Under the pieces are notes generated by a model that had not been told where the DNA came from, did not search any database, and was given only the letters and a program-made list of their open reading frames with translations. Positions 13,987 through 21,516 of a stretch of DNA of 21,516 bases are shown here, one piece after another; positions within the stretch are counted from its first letter, which is position 1, and each line of letters opens with the position of its first letter. The stretch is taken from the NCBI GenBank assembly GCA_946887105.1, contig CAMPKJ010000060.1, positions 1-21,516 on the forward strand. Direction: 5' to 3'. Source of the stretch: an uncultured Acidobacteriota bacterium (GTDB taxonomy: Bacteria > Acidobacteriota > Thermoanaerobaculia > Gp7-AA8). The position numbers and the translations under genes were made by a program.

Positions 13987-16362
13987 CTATCTTTCGCCGC
14001 GCGAGATCACCAACTCTTCCAACGTTTCCCGATACTGTTCCGGCGTCAGTCGGATGGCCGCGCCGGTCGGACAGCCGCGCACGCACGCCGGGCCGCCGCG
14101 GATGTCGCGGCAGAGATCGCACTTCACGGCCACGGTCTGCTCGACCTCGGGTTGGTGCGATTTGCCGAACAGCGACGCTACCCAGGAAATGAGCGTCTTC
14201 TTCGGCGCTTTGTGCACCATGAAGATGTTGTCGTAGGGGCAGTTGCGCTCGCAGTTGCCGCAGCCGATGCAGTTGCTCTTGATGTACACCTCGCCGCGCG
14301 GATCGCGCGCGATGGCGTCGGGCGGGCAGTCGAGCATGCACAGCGGGTTCTCGCACTGCCAGCAGGAGTTCGGCGCGAGGAGGTTGTAGAGCTTGATGCC
14401 GGTCAGCGAGATGCGCGCCTGTCCGTCGTCGTGCACGCCCGAACACGCCGATACGCAGTTGCCGCAGCGGATGCATTTGTGCTCGTCGATGAGCAGCGTC
14501 TGCGTGCCCATCACCACTTCCTCACGAATGAGATCGCCGAGAATGTTGCCGGAGCCCGGAGTGGCTTCGGCGATCAGGCCGGCGATGCGGCGCTCTTCGA
14601 GCTTGCGCAGCGGCGCCTCGCGCAGATCGGGATGCGCGCCGAGGAAATTGTCGAAGTCGCGCTTGGAGAGCTTGATCAGGTCGGACGGGAAAATAGTGGT
14701 GACGGTGGCCGTGCGCGCGGCGTCGGAGAACAGCGCCGCTTCCCCGAAGAAGTTTCCGGCCACGAGGTACGAGAGCACGACCTCCTTGTCGCCCGACTTC
14801 TTGGAGATCTTCACCATGCCATTGCGGATCAGATAAAACGCCTCGGCTTTGTCGCCCTGCTTGAAGACCACCGCGTCTTTGCCGAGCGACGTCACCACCG
14901 CGCGGTCGACGAGCTCGCCGAGGAGCGCCTCGGGCACGTCGGGAAACAGATACCCGCCGAACGCGCGCAGCAGGAACGCCTGGTCGACCAGCGCCTTCGC
15001 CGCCGGCGCGTTCGCCAGCAGTTTCAGGATGGCCTTGCGCGGGATCTCGATCATGCGCGTCGGACCGGCGGCCGTTGCGGACGCGGTGCGGCGGCGTCCG
15101 GAGATCAGGCTCATCTCGCCGAAGAAATTGCCGGCGGTGAGCTCGGCAATCTTCGTCTCGGCATTCGACTGCTCCGCGCGGCGCGTCAGTGCGACGCGGC
15201 CGGTGGCGATCACGAGGAAGTCGTTCGTGTAATCGTTCTGGCGGATGATCGGCTGGCCGTTCGCGTATTCGCGCACGCGGGTGGCCAGGAACGTCTCGCG
15301 GAGCTGTTGCTCGTCCGCGGCGGCGAGCAGCGGCACGCGGCTGCGGATCGCGGCGATGCGCTCGCGCACCGAGCCTTCCCAGAACGGCAGACGCTCTTTC
15401 AGCACCGCCTCGTCCGCCGGCTCGACCTCGCGGCCCATCAGATGCTCGACCACTTCCCAGCCCTGGTTCATGCCCAGCTTGATGAGATCGCGGCCGCTCG
15501 CGGCGCCGATCAGGAAGAGACCCGGCACGCTCGACTGATGCACGGGGCTGAGGATCGGGCGCGCGTCCTGGCCGTCGCCCGTGTAGCGGATGCCGGCGCT
15601 TTCGAAAAACTTGCGCGGCGGATCGGCGCCGAGCTTCAGGAAGAGCAACTCGGCGGGAACGCGCGTGACGTCGCCGCGCACAGTGAGATCGGCGTAGCCA
15701 TCGAACACTTCGCGCACGCTGGTGTTGAAGTAGATGGTCATGCGTCCGGCGGCCTGCCGCGAGAGCACTTCGCGCGTGAGGATCTCGTTCGCGCGCGTGA
15801 TCTCCGGACCACGCACGATCAGTCCGACGCGGTTTTCGTCCGAGAGCGCGATGGCGATCTCCAGCGCGGAGTCGCCGGCGCCAACGACGAGGATGTCCTG
15901 CTCGACGTGCTCCGCCGGATCGACGAGGCGATAGCGCACGTGTGAAAGGTTCTCGCCCGGGCATCCGAGCTTGCGCGGATTGCCCTGCGTGCCCATCGCC
16001 AGCACGACTTTGCCGGCGTCGTATTCGGCGCCCGCCGCGGTCTTGAGCACGAAGCGGTCGCCGTCGCGCTGCATCGACTTCACCTCGGCATTGAGGACGA
16101 CGTTCAGGCTCTTGTCGTCGACGAAGCTCTGCCACGCCGCGAGGATCGACTCGCGCGATCCCGCCTCGAACGGCAGCTCGCCGCGCGACGGAATCATCAC
16201 CGGCTCCGCCATGACGAACTTGCGCGCCTGATAGCTGTAGATCGTGTCGGAGAGATGATCGGTGCGCTCGAGCAGAACGTAGGAGAGCCCGTTCGCCTGC
16301 GCGTGGGACGCGGTGGCGAGTCCGGCGGGGCCGGAGCCAACGATCGCGAGGTCGTATTTCAT
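13987..16362 (-). CDS. FAD/NAD(P)-binding oxidoreductase fused to two cNMP-binding domains and a four-cluster ferredoxin domain
   Basis: A 791-residue cytosolic protein without a signal peptide. Residues 1-330 are a two-dinucleotide-fold flavoprotein: GSGPAG at 9-14 binds FAD, and VVGAGDSALE near 160 is the NAD(P)-type fold. It resembles YpdA/thioredoxin-reductase-like proteins but shows no CxxC redox pair. Two cyclic-nucleotide-binding domains follow, marked by FGEMSLISGRRRTA (near 414) and FGEAALFSDAARTAT (near 538). The C-terminus (630-766) has four Cys sets: CIRCGNCVSAC, CWQCENPLCMLDCP, CIGCGNCERNCP and CDLCRDIRGGPACVRGCP, enough for four [4Fe-4S] clusters as in HybA/DmsB-type subunits. 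Likely role: oxidise or reduce a pyridine nucleotide and exchange electrons with the b-type membrane protein encoded 12 bases downstream, with activity set by a cyclic nucleotide. The ATG at 16362 follows hairpin repeat copy 3; only a weak G-run precedes it. Domain calls are firm; substrate and ligand are unknown. Confidence 0.92.
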   Translation of the reverse strand: MKYDLAIVGSGPAGLATASHAQANGLSYVLLERTDHLSDTIYSYQARKFVMAEPVMIPSRGELPFEAGSRESILAAWQSFVDDKSLNVVLNAEVKSMQRDGDRFVLKTAAGAEYDAGKVVLAMGTQGNPRKLGCPGENLSHVRYRLVDPAEHVEQDILVVGAGDSALEIAIALSDENRVGLIVRGPEITRANEILTREVLSRQAAGRMTIYFNTSVREVFDGYADLTVRGDVTRVPAELLFLKLGADPPRKFFESAGIRYTGDGQDARPILSPVHQSSVPGLFLIGAASGRDLIKLGMNQGWEVVEHLMGREVEPADEAVLKERLPFWEGSVRERIAAIRSRVPLLAAADEQQLRETFLATRVREYANGQPIIRQNDYTNDFLVIATGRVALTRRAEQSNAETKIAELTAGNFFGEMSLISGRRRTASATAAGPTRMIEIPRKAILKLLANAPAAKALVDQAFLLRAFGGYLFPDVPEALLGELVDRAVVTSLGKDAVVFKQGDKAEAFYLIRNGMVKISKKSGDKEVVLSYLVAGNFFGEAALFSDAARTATVTTIFPSDLIKLSKRDFDNFLGAHPDLREAPLRKLEERRIAGLIAEATPGSGNILGDLIREEVVMGTQTLLIDEHKCIRCGNCVSACSGVHDDGQARISLTGIKLYNLLAPNSCWQCENPLCMLDCPPDAIARDPRGEVYIKSNCIGCGNCERNCPYDNIFMVHKAPKKTLISWVASLFGKSHQPEVEQTVAVKCDLCRDIRGGPACVRGCPTGAAIRLTPEQYRETLEELVISRGER

Positions 16363-16378
16363 AGCCGCCCCCCGAGGA

Positions 16379-16468
16379 GTCGCAAAGTCTCAAGGTCGCA
16401 AAGTCGCAAAGGGAGGCTTCGCGAGCACGGCTCTCCTTTGAGACTTTCAGACTTTGCGACTTTGCGAC
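16379..16468. repeat. Octamer hairpin repeat, copy 3
   Basis: Left arm (16379-16410): GTCGCAAA, GTCTCAAG, GTCGCAAA, GTCGCAAA. The right arm (16436-16468) is the inverted set, matching at about 28 of 33 positions, around a 25-base centre. It fills most of the 114-base gap between the DUF4388-FHA gene and the flavin/Fe-S gene, starting 8 bases after the upstream stop and ending 16 bases before the next ATG. A stem here could uncouple expression of the two genes. Confidence 0.9.
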
Positions 16469-16476
16469 TCCGGCCC

Positions 16477-17430
16477 CTACGCAAGCCTCACCTCCGGCTG
16501 CGTCTTGTCGCCGGTCTTCACTTCCTTCGCCACGTTGAAGGTCATGATGATCTTGCCGAGGCGGATGAGATCTCCGTCGGCGAGCACGCGTTGGGCGGTG
16601 ACCTGTTCGCCGTTGACGTACGTGCCGTTGCGGCTCTGCAGGTCTTCGATGACGAAGCCTTCCGCGGTGCGCAGGATGCGCGCGTGCCGCGAGGAGACGC
16701 TGCCGTCCGAGATGGCGATGGTGTTCTCGGGCGAACGGCCGAGCGTGTACGCGCTGTCGAGCAACGGATAGACGTTGTCCGGCGCGCCGTCCGGAGTGAG
16801 CGATCCGACCAGTGTCCGCCGCGATCCGGCGGTGGTCTTCCTCTTCAGCCCGGGAGCCGTTTTCTCCTGCACGGCCGGCGGCGGCGGTTCCGGTCCTACG
16901 ATCGTGGCCAGGCCGATCTGCACGAGCTGCCGCAGACGATCGGCCACTTCCTGCTTCGACGCGCCGAGATCGCCGACGATGTCCTTGAACGCACGTCCGG
17001 AAGAGAGACGGAAGAGAAGACGGAACTGATCGCCGGTGAGACTGACCTGCTGCTGCAATGCGGGATCGTCGACGACGCGGAAGATCGTGGAGTCGGGATA
17101 CACGCCGGCCGACTCGGCGCGCTGCTTCGCTTCCTCGAGCAACGCCGGCAGCTCCAGCGCGAGCGGCGTGACGTGATCCGGCACGACCACGGCGTCGACG
17201 AGCGTGAACGTGCCGGCATGCCAGTCGAGCAGATCGAGCACCGCTTCCTTCGCATCCCCGGCGCGGCTCGACTCTGCCCAGACGATCAGGTCGTTGACGA
17301 AGAGAACGCGTGCTTTGCGGTCCGCGGAAGCTTCGAGATCGAGCGTCCCACTCTCGCCGCGCGCGCAGAGAAATGACAGCAGTTCCGCCGCACCGAAGTG
17401 CCGGAGTGAGCCCTGGAGCACCACCTGCAT
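16477..17430 (-). CDS. DUF4388 (PatA N-terminal-like) and FHA domain protein
   Basis: A 317-residue soluble protein. The N-terminal about 100 residues (GSLRHFGAAELLSFLCARGESGTLDL, then FVNDLIVWA and a WHAGTFTL block) match the DUF4388/PatA N-terminal pattern found in gliding- and signalling-related proteins. A helical middle part (about 110-185) may be a winged-helix-like or dimerisation region. Residues about 205-305 are an FHA domain with all key positions: YTLGRSPENTI, SVSSRHARI and SRNGTYVNGE. It should bind phosphothreonine peptides. The gene lies 41 bases after the DUF1501 gene and 114 bases before the flavin/Fe-S gene, so it may be a cytosolic regulator or adaptor for the electron-transfer system, whose decahaem protein also carries FHA domains. 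That link is inference. No kinase gene is visible in the window. Confidence 0.88.
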   Translation of the reverse strand: MQVVLQGSLRHFGAAELLSFLCARGESGTLDLEASADRKARVLFVNDLIVWAESSRAGDAKEAVLDLLDWHAGTFTLVDAVVVPDHVTPLALELPALLEEAKQRAESAGVYPDSTIFRVVDDPALQQQVSLTGDQFRLLFRLSSGRAFKDIVGDLGASKQEVADRLRQLVQIGLATIVGPEPPPPAVQEKTAPGLKRKTTAGSRRTLVGSLTPDGAPDNVYPLLDSAYTLGRSPENTIAISDGSVSSRHARILRTAEGFVIEDLQSRNGTYVNGEQVTAQRVLADGDLIRLGKIIMTFNVAKEVKTGDKTQPEVRLA

Positions 17431-17471
17431 GGTTGATGGGTAGTGTAGCTCAGGGCGCGAACGTTACTCGT

Positions 17472-18797
17472 TCACCACAACTCCTCGATCGGCTGGTAGT
17501 GGCCGTCCTTCGCCTCCGGCACGTACTCGAAGCCGCGGCCGAGGGGATCGTCGGTGCGCACGGTCGTGTAGTCGATGCCGAGGGCGGAGTAGATGGTGCA
17601 GGCAACGTCTTCGGTGCGGACGTCGCGGGCGGCGCTCCAGCCGTATTCGAGGATGCCGCTTCCCTGCGCGTCGGTCTTGCCGATGATGCGTGCGCCTTTC
17701 GTGCCTCCGCCGGCGAAGACGATCGAGTTGCGCAGGTAGTGATCGCGGCCGCCCTGATTGCTGAGCGGACCGACCGTGCGGCCGAACTCGCTCACGATCA
17801 CGACCAGCGTGTCATCGAGAAGGTTCATGGACGTGAGATCGCCGAGCAGAGCTCCGAGCGCGGCATCGAGCTCCGCGCACTGCACGTAGAGGGACTGCGC
17901 CGCGTCGTGATCGTAGATGTCGGAGTGATGATCCCATCCGCCCATCGTGGTCTGCACGAAGCGCGTTCCCTTCCCCGACGCGACCAGATTGCGCGCGACG
18001 ATCAGCGAGTCGCCGAACGTCGTGGAGCCGTAACGCGCGTGCTCCTCATCCGCGAACGAGAACACTTCGTTGATTCCCGGCGCATCCATGAGGATCTTCG
18101 ACTGATCGTAAAAGTCGTTCATGTCCGTCGATGCCTTGCCGAGCAAGCCGCTCGCGCGCGCTGCATCGAGCTGATGCAGGAGGTCCCAGCGGCGCGCGAA
18201 TCGCGCCGAGCCGTCGGGATGGGAAAGCGTGGAGAGACCGTTCGCATCGGTCTGCACGCCGAACGGCGCGTACTTCGCAGGGAGATAGCCGCACGTGGGA
18301 ATGCTGCCGGAGTTGAGCGCGATGAATCCCGGCAGCACGTCCGCGGCCGTGCGCGTGGCCTGCGACTCGAGCGCGACCACGGCGCCGATGTGCGGCGCGA
18401 TGGCGCCCGTGGCACCGCCGGGATTCCGCGCGATCTGCGCCCAGGTCTGTCCGAGCTGATGCACGGCCGCCCACGACAGTCCGCTGCGTACGATGCTCAA
18501 CTTGCCGAGATGCTCGGCCGTCTTCGGCAGCAGTCCCTGCGGCCAGCGCAGGTCGCCGTACGACGTCGGCGCGAGATCGAGCGGCGTCCACGCGCCTTCC
18601 TTCAAATCCCACATGTCGGTCTGGCTCGGCGCGCCGGAGAGGAAGATGAAGATGCAGCTCTTCGCCGAATTGCGCAGCGTGGGCGCGGCGTTCGTCGTCG
18701 CGCCGAGGAGCAGGCGCGGCTCGAAGACGTCGGCGAAATACGACGCGATCAGGCCGGTGCCGGCGATGCGAAAGAAATGGCGGCGGGAGAAGCTCAT
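17472..18797 (-). CDS. DUF1501 family protein (alkaline-phosphatase/sulfatase-like fold), Tat-type signal
   Basis: A 441-residue exported protein. The N-terminus MSFSRRHFFRIAGTGLIASYF has a twin-arginine motif (SRRHFFR), as is usual for DUF1501 proteins. Family landmarks include IFIFLSGAPSQTDMWDLK near the start, FVQTTMGGWDHHSDIYDH (near residue 280) and VIVSEFGRTVGPLSNQGGRDHY, which supply Asp/His residues like those binding metal in the alkaline phosphatase superfamily. The function of the family is not established. Its ATG overlaps the stop of the DUF1549/DUF1553-type gene (ATGA); the two families are commonly adjacent, as in Planctomycetes and Acidobacteria. No tie to the cytochrome genes is evident beyond sharing the strand. 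Confidence 0.9.
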   Translation of the reverse strand: MSFSRRHFFRIAGTGLIASYFADVFEPRLLLGATTNAAPTLRNSAKSCIFIFLSGAPSQTDMWDLKEGAWTPLDLAPTSYGDLRWPQGLLPKTAEHLGKLSIVRSGLSWAAVHQLGQTWAQIARNPGGATGAIAPHIGAVVALESQATRTAADVLPGFIALNSGSIPTCGYLPAKYAPFGVQTDANGLSTLSHPDGSARFARRWDLLHQLDAARASGLLGKASTDMNDFYDQSKILMDAPGINEVFSFADEEHARYGSTTFGDSLIVARNLVASGKGTRFVQTTMGGWDHHSDIYDHDAAQSLYVQCAELDAALGALLGDLTSMNLLDDTLVVIVSEFGRTVGPLSNQGGRDHYLRNSIVFAGGGTKGARIIGKTDAQGSGILEYGWSAARDVRTEDVACTIYSALGIDYTTVRTDDPLGRGFEYVPEAKDGHYQPIEELW

Positions 18798-20506
18798 ACG
18801 AACAGGAACTCCAGACTGTTGATCAACACGAACTGCAAGTCCTCGGCACGCTCGGCAAGGAAGCCGGCGCTGAGGTAATCGACGGCGATCTGCCGCTCCG
18901 CGGCGGTCGGTCGCCGCGAGAGCGTGTGGAGATAGAGCTGATCGGCGATCGCTCCCGGATCGGATGTCGCGGCGAGCACCTTCGAGACGGTGGAGTTGTT
19001 CGCGCGGCGCACGCGCATGGTCACGATCGGATCATTCAGCATCGCCAGCGCCTGCGAGATCGCGCTGTCGTTCGTGCGCGCGACGTCATCGCGATTGCCG
19101 CGGCCGAACGAATCGAGGAACCGGCTGGCAGGAGTGCGGCGCGCTTCGAGCGGATCGGGAAGCTGCATGGCCTTCGTGACCGCGCTCAAGCCCTGCACCG
19201 GAAACTGTGCAGGAACGGCGGTCGCAGCAATGATCGCGTCGAGCAGCGCCTCCGCGGAAAGCCTTCGCGGCGCGCGTCGCGCGAAGTATGTCGGATCGGG
19301 GTGCGGTCCGCCATACGCGGCGGAGAGTTGATAGGTATTCGATGTGGCGATGGTGCGGAGCAACGCACGCAGGTCGTAGCCGTTCGCGATGAAGTCGTCC
19401 GTCAGTGCCTCGAGCAACGCCGGATGTGATGGTTGCACGCTGAGACGTGCGAGGTCGAACGCGTTCACCGGCTCGACGAGCCCGATACCGAACATCTCCT
19501 TCCAGAGATAGTTCACCGTCGCACGCGCGAACTGCCGATCCGCGGTGAGCATGCGGCCGTACGCGACGCGGTACGGTTCGCCCGGCTTCGGCTGCTCGCC
19601 GGTGGTGAGGAACGCCGGCGTGACCGTGTTCGGCTGCCCCTCGGCCGGCACGCGCGGCGACTTGTTGCCGTCGGTCGTGTTCAGCCGGTACGTGCCGTTC
19701 GCAATGGTGTCGATGGTGTAGCGGATGACGTTCGCGTTCGGATTGGCGGGATCGGTGTAGCGCGAGCCGCGGAAGCCGGTGCGCGAGAAGAACGCGGCCA
19801 TCTTCCAGAAATCCTCGCGGGTCTTGCCGCGCAGGTAGATGTTCACCAGCTCGAGATGCCCGGGACCACTGTGGCAGGAGATGCAGAGCATCGGGATGCC
19901 GAGGAACTTTTCCGCGGAATGCGCGGCGAGATTGTCGTAGCTGTCCTGCTGCGGACCATTGCGCTGGATCTGGCGGACGATGTAGTTCGCCACGCCGGAC
20001 GTGAAGTGGTCGCCCTCCCCTGCCAGGTCTTCGCGCACCATCGCGTCGTACGGCTTGCCGGTGCGGATCGACTCCTTGATCCAGAGATAGTGCGCGTTGC
20101 GGCCGAGGTAGTACTGGCGCACGGCGTCCGATGCCTGCACGTTCTGCACGAGATCGCCGTACCACATCGTCCAGCGATCGACGAACGCACTCGATTGCAG
20201 GAGCTCGTCGATCTTGCGCGCGCGCTTGTCGGTGCGCGTGTCGGCGAAGAACGCCTCCGCGTCTGGCGCGGAGGGAATCGTGCCGGTCAGGTCGACCGTG
20301 ACGCGGCGGAGGAACTCCTCGTCTTTCGCGATTGCGGCGGGCACGATCCCGGCGGCCGTCAGCTTCGCGCCGATGTGCGTGTCGATGTAGTTCGCGACGG
20401 CGAGCGTCCCGCCGGATGCCGGCTTTCCGACGGCGCGCCGCCGCGATTCACCATCAGCGTGCGCCACTCCCATCAGCAGGAGCACCAGAGCAACGATGCG
20501 TTTCAT
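18794..20506 (-). CDS. DUF1549/DUF1553 domain protein with one CXXCH site
   Basis: A 570-residue exported protein with signal peptide MKRIVALVLLLMGVAHADG. Residues about 35-210 match the DUF1549 pattern (YIDTHIGAKL, FLRRVTVDLTGTIPSAPDAEAFFAD, FVDRWTMWYGDLVQ). The second half matches DUF1553 (RMLTADRQFARATVNYLWKEMFGIGLVEP, DDFIANGYDLRALLRTIATSNTYQLS, LYLHTLSRRPTAAE). A single haem-type motif, CISCH, is at residue 208 in the conserved FLGIPMLCISCHSGP stretch. The separate N-terminal planctomycete cytochrome domain (PSCyt1) often found in the family is absent. Function is unknown in the family. It overlaps the DUF1501 gene by four bases. The start lies 38 bases after the T-tract of the terminator, leaving little room for a promoter. 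Confidence 0.9.
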   Translation of the reverse strand: MKRIVALVLLLMGVAHADGESRRRAVGKPASGGTLAVANYIDTHIGAKLTAAGIVPAAIAKDEEFLRRVTVDLTGTIPSAPDAEAFFADTRTDKRARKIDELLQSSAFVDRWTMWYGDLVQNVQASDAVRQYYLGRNAHYLWIKESIRTGKPYDAMVREDLAGEGDHFTSGVANYIVRQIQRNGPQQDSYDNLAAHSAEKFLGIPMLCISCHSGPGHLELVNIYLRGKTREDFWKMAAFFSRTGFRGSRYTDPANPNANVIRYTIDTIANGTYRLNTTDGNKSPRVPAEGQPNTVTPAFLTTGEQPKPGEPYRVAYGRMLTADRQFARATVNYLWKEMFGIGLVEPVNAFDLARLSVQPSHPALLEALTDDFIANGYDLRALLRTIATSNTYQLSAAYGGPHPDPTYFARRAPRRLSAEALLDAIIAATAVPAQFPVQGLSAVTKAMQLPDPLEARRTPASRFLDSFGRGNRDDVARTNDSAISQALAMLNDPIVTMRVRRANNSTVSKVLAATSDPGAIADQLYLHTLSRRPTAAERQIAVDYLSAGFLAERAEDLQFVLINSLEFLFV

Positions 20507-20544
20507 GACGGATGGACGGGGCTCGCCGTCCGGGCGTTTACAGC

Positions 20545-20573
20545 AAAAAAGGGCGCTCCGAAGAGCGCCCTTT
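20545..20573 (-). terminator. Intrinsic terminator with TTCG tetraloop
   Basis: On the minus strand: GGGCGCTC-TTCG-GAGCGCCC followed by six T. The 8-bp stem is perfect, can extend by A-T pairs, and carries the very stable UUCG loop in RNA. It lies 24 bases past the TAA of the beta-helix gene and before the DUF1549/DUF1553 gene, so it ends the upstream transcript. A TGTAAA run (minus strand, about 20536-20541) could be a weak -10 element for the next gene, but no clear -35 is seen. Confidence 0.92.
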
Positions 20574-20596
20574 CGAGAACTGCGTGAAATGAGTGA

Positions 20597-21516
20597 TTAC
20601 GGAGCGGGGGTCGGGCACGGAGCGCCGCCGGTGAACACGTTCGTCGGCGCCGTGGTGCGGCGCTGCGCGATGGCCGTGGTGGCGGTGTTCTGCGCGAGCA
20701 GGAAGTTCGCAACGGCGGTGGTGTCGGTTCCGAGACCGGCGTAGCCCGGCAGCGAGAACGTCGAGCCACCCGCGAAGTTGCGGACGAAGATGTCCGGATC
20801 CCATCCGCCGCTGATCGTGTTGCCGGCGATGTGTGCGCAGACCGATGTGGTGTCCGTCGAGGTCGAGCCCGACTGGACATGGATTCCGGCGAGCGCAAAC
20901 GGAACCGGCTCGGCAAGGATGTTGTTGGTGATGGTCGCGGCCAGCGAAGAGCTGCCGCTGTTGGCGAACACGCGGATGCCGTTCGCCTCCACCTCGCGAA
21001 TGTCGTTGTTCGACACCAGGAGACGGAACGCGTTCGTGCCAGCGCTGGTGACCTGAATGCCGCTGCATCCGCCGCCGCACGATGCGCCCGATCCCGGGAC
21101 GCCGCTCGTGCCGATGGTGTTGCCGGTGATGGTCGCCTCGACCACTCCGGTTGCGCCGCTGCTGCGGACCACGTTGATGGCATTGCTGGTGTTGAAGTTG
21201 GTGACGTTGTTGGTCACTTTCACGGCCATCCCGCCGTTGGTGGTCTGCACGACCACGGCCGCGTTGTTGGTGGTGAACGTGTTCGCGTCGATGGTGACGG
21301 TGAGCAGGCCCGCGCCGTTGCTCAGCGTCTGGACCGCGTTCGAGAAGTTGCCGGTGAACGACGAGTTCGCGACCGTGACGCTCGACGGCGTGGCCAGTGA
21401 GTTGTTGACCAGCACGCCCTGCAGGCCGGAGTTGTCGATGCTCATCCAGTTGAGCGACAGGCCGGCCGCATTCGTGGCCAGCACACCCTGACCGGACGTA
21501 CCGGTGATCGTGCCGC
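20597..21516 (-). CDS. Secreted beta-helix-type repeat protein (partial, 5' end beyond window)
   Basis: About 306 residues of the C-terminal part are visible; the frame stays open to the right edge, and the internal GTG at 21484 is not taken as a start. The sequence is made of loose repeats rich in Asn, Thr, Ser, Val and Gly, such as TVTIDANTFTTNNAAVVV, EATITGNTIGTSG and AATITNNILAEPV, the pattern of right-handed parallel beta-helix (pectate-lyase-like) proteins. A Cys-containing insert (ASCGGGCSG) and a terminal Pro/Cys tail (GGAPCPTPAP) are present; no PEP-CTERM, LPXTG or barrel signal is seen. It is probably a large secreted or surface protein. Function is unknown. It ends at the TTCG-loop terminator, separate from the rest of the series. 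Confidence 0.8.
   Translation of the reverse strand, partial: GTITGTSGQGVLATNAAGLSLNWMSIDNSGLQGVLVNNSLATPSSVTVANSSFTGNFSNAVQTLSNGAGLLTVTIDANTFTTNNAAVVVQTTNGGMAVKVTNNVTNFNTSNAINVVRSSGATGVVEATITGNTIGTSGVPGSGASCGGGCSGIQVTSAGTNAFRLLVSNNDIREVEANGIRVFANSGSSSLAATITNNILAEPVPFALAGIHVQSGSTSTDTTSVCAHIAGNTISGGWDPDIFVRNFAGGSTFSLPGYAGLGTDTTAVANFLLAQNTATTAIAQRRTTAPTNVFTGGAPCPTPAP

Noticed and set aside
13009..15945. A 978-codon open frame on the plus strand
   Set aside because: It is antisense to the flavin/Fe-S gene, the b-type gene and part of the decahaem gene, with low-complexity composition and no motifs. The minus-strand genes have clear domains.
17431..17471. tRNA-like string GTGTAGCTCAGG in the gap before the DUF4388-FHA gene
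   Set aside because: The gap is only 41 bases and there is no anticodon arm, T-arm or 3' partner for the acceptor stem.
17310..18878. A 522-codon plus-strand frame over the DUF1501 gene
   Set aside because: It crosses two gene boundaries antisense and has no family features.

Overview
The window is GC-rich bacterial DNA with tightly packed genes, nearly all on the minus strand. Multihaem cytochromes, FHA-domain proteins, DUF1501 and DUF1549/1553-type proteins, and short hairpin repeats suggest an environmental, Gram-negative-type bacterium, with Acidobacteriota as the best guess. That placement is inference from gene content: there is no rRNA or other marker gene here. The outer-membrane-type barrel protein and the periplasmic M48 lipoprotein support a two-membrane cell.

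Layout from left to right: a possible divergent gene start at the left edge (minus); an M48 metalloprotease lipoprotein (117-908, plus); a convergent intergenic segment with an inverted repeat; then a long minus-strand series. In transcription order (right to left) it reads: the end of a beta-helix protein and its terminator; a DUF1549/DUF1553 protein and a DUF1501 protein; a DUF4388-FHA protein; a flavoprotein fused to two cyclic-nucleotide-binding domains and four [4Fe-4S] sites; a di-haem b-type membrane protein; an FHA-TM-decahaem-TM-FHA protein; a tandem GlcG/HbpS-like protein; a porin-like beta-barrel protein; a decahaem cytochrome with a seven-blade LVIVD propeller; a pentahaem cytochrome; and a CPA2-type cation/proton antiporter.

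The core (about 2373-16362) reads as one electron-transfer unit. The gene order and stop/start overlaps (ATGA, ATGA, GTGA, TGATG, ATGA) suggest co-translation. The proposed path is NAD(P)H or another cytosolic donor to FAD, then four [4Fe-4S] clusters, two b haems in the inner membrane, a membrane-anchored periplasmic decahaem domain, and finally secreted multihaem cytochromes with an outer-membrane barrel. FHA domains (both ends of the decahaem protein, plus the upstream DUF4388-FHA protein) and cyclic-nucleotide-binding domains could let phosphorylation and a second messenger control the path. The components are seen in the sequence. The path, its direction and its regulation are inference.

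Three copies of a hairpin repeat built from alternating octamers (GTCGCAAA / GTCTCAAA) sit at gene boundaries inside the series. One of them is read into the 5' end of the porin-like gene and appears to supply part of its signal peptide. No rRNA, tRNA, CRISPR array, insertion sequence or riboswitch was found, and there is no gene-free stretch longer than about 125 bases.
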